The translations under genes were made by a program, and so were the position numbers. Positions 5,927 through 5,929 of a stretch of DNA of 5,929 nt are shown here, in pieces. Each line of letters opens with the position of its first letter. The stretch's first letter is position 1. The DNA lies in the NCBI GenBank assembly GCA_003449615.1, contig DMHA01000147.1:1-5929 (forward strand). Direction: 5' to 3'. The stretch is from Flavobacterium sp. GTDB lineage: Bacteria > Bacteroidota > Bacteroidia > Flavobacteriales > Flavobacteriaceae. Below the pieces are notes generated by a model that saw only the letters and a program-made list of their open reading frames with translations, had not been told where the DNA came from and made no database searches.

Positions 5927-5929
5927 TTA

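Overview
The window reads as chromosomal DNA from a member of the Bacteroidota, most likely a Flavobacterium or close relative. The evidence is low GC, A-rich start contexts without clear Shine-Dalgarno sequences, promoter boxes of the TTTG / TAnnTTTG type, and a secreted protease ending in a type IX secretion (T9SS) type A sorting domain. That domain is essentially confined to this phylum. The genus is an inference.

All six supported genes lie on the minus strand, so they are transcribed from high to low coordinates. In that order they are: mnmA (tRNA 2-thiouridylase, 5842-4655); a subtilisin-like S8 protease with signal peptide and T9SS sorting domain (4629-2986); a very AT-rich two-helix membrane protein of unknown function (2934-2437); a FabK/nitronate monooxygenase-type flavoprotein (2424-1480); a small secreted protein of unknown function (1434-1024); and, after a 314-base gap, the N-terminal 236 residues of a BadF/BadG-type N-acetylglucosamine kinase-like protein (709 to beyond the window start). 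Gaps between the first five genes are 25, 51, 12 and 45 bases, so read-through transcription is plausible. The genes do not form an obvious pathway: they combine tRNA modification, secreted proteolysis, flavin redox chemistry and two unknowns. I read this as a loosely packed housekeeping/accessory neighbourhood, not a dedicated system.

The 710-1023 gap is the most structured non-coding part. It holds a well-matched leftward promoter for the kinase, a run of A-tracts spaced about one helical turn apart behind it, and a second well-matched promoter pointing the other way with no gene to serve. That second promoter is followed almost at once by a hairpin plus T-run. The right edge holds an 18-base imperfect direct repeat upstream of mnmA, and one copy supplies the likely mnmA -7 box.

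I found no RNA gene, CRISPR array, insertion sequence, phage gene or clear defence system, and nothing that I would call a new biological system. The best leads are the orphan promoter-hairpin unit, the low-GC membrane gene tightly linked to the flavoprotein gene, and the altered phosphate-2 region of the kinase.
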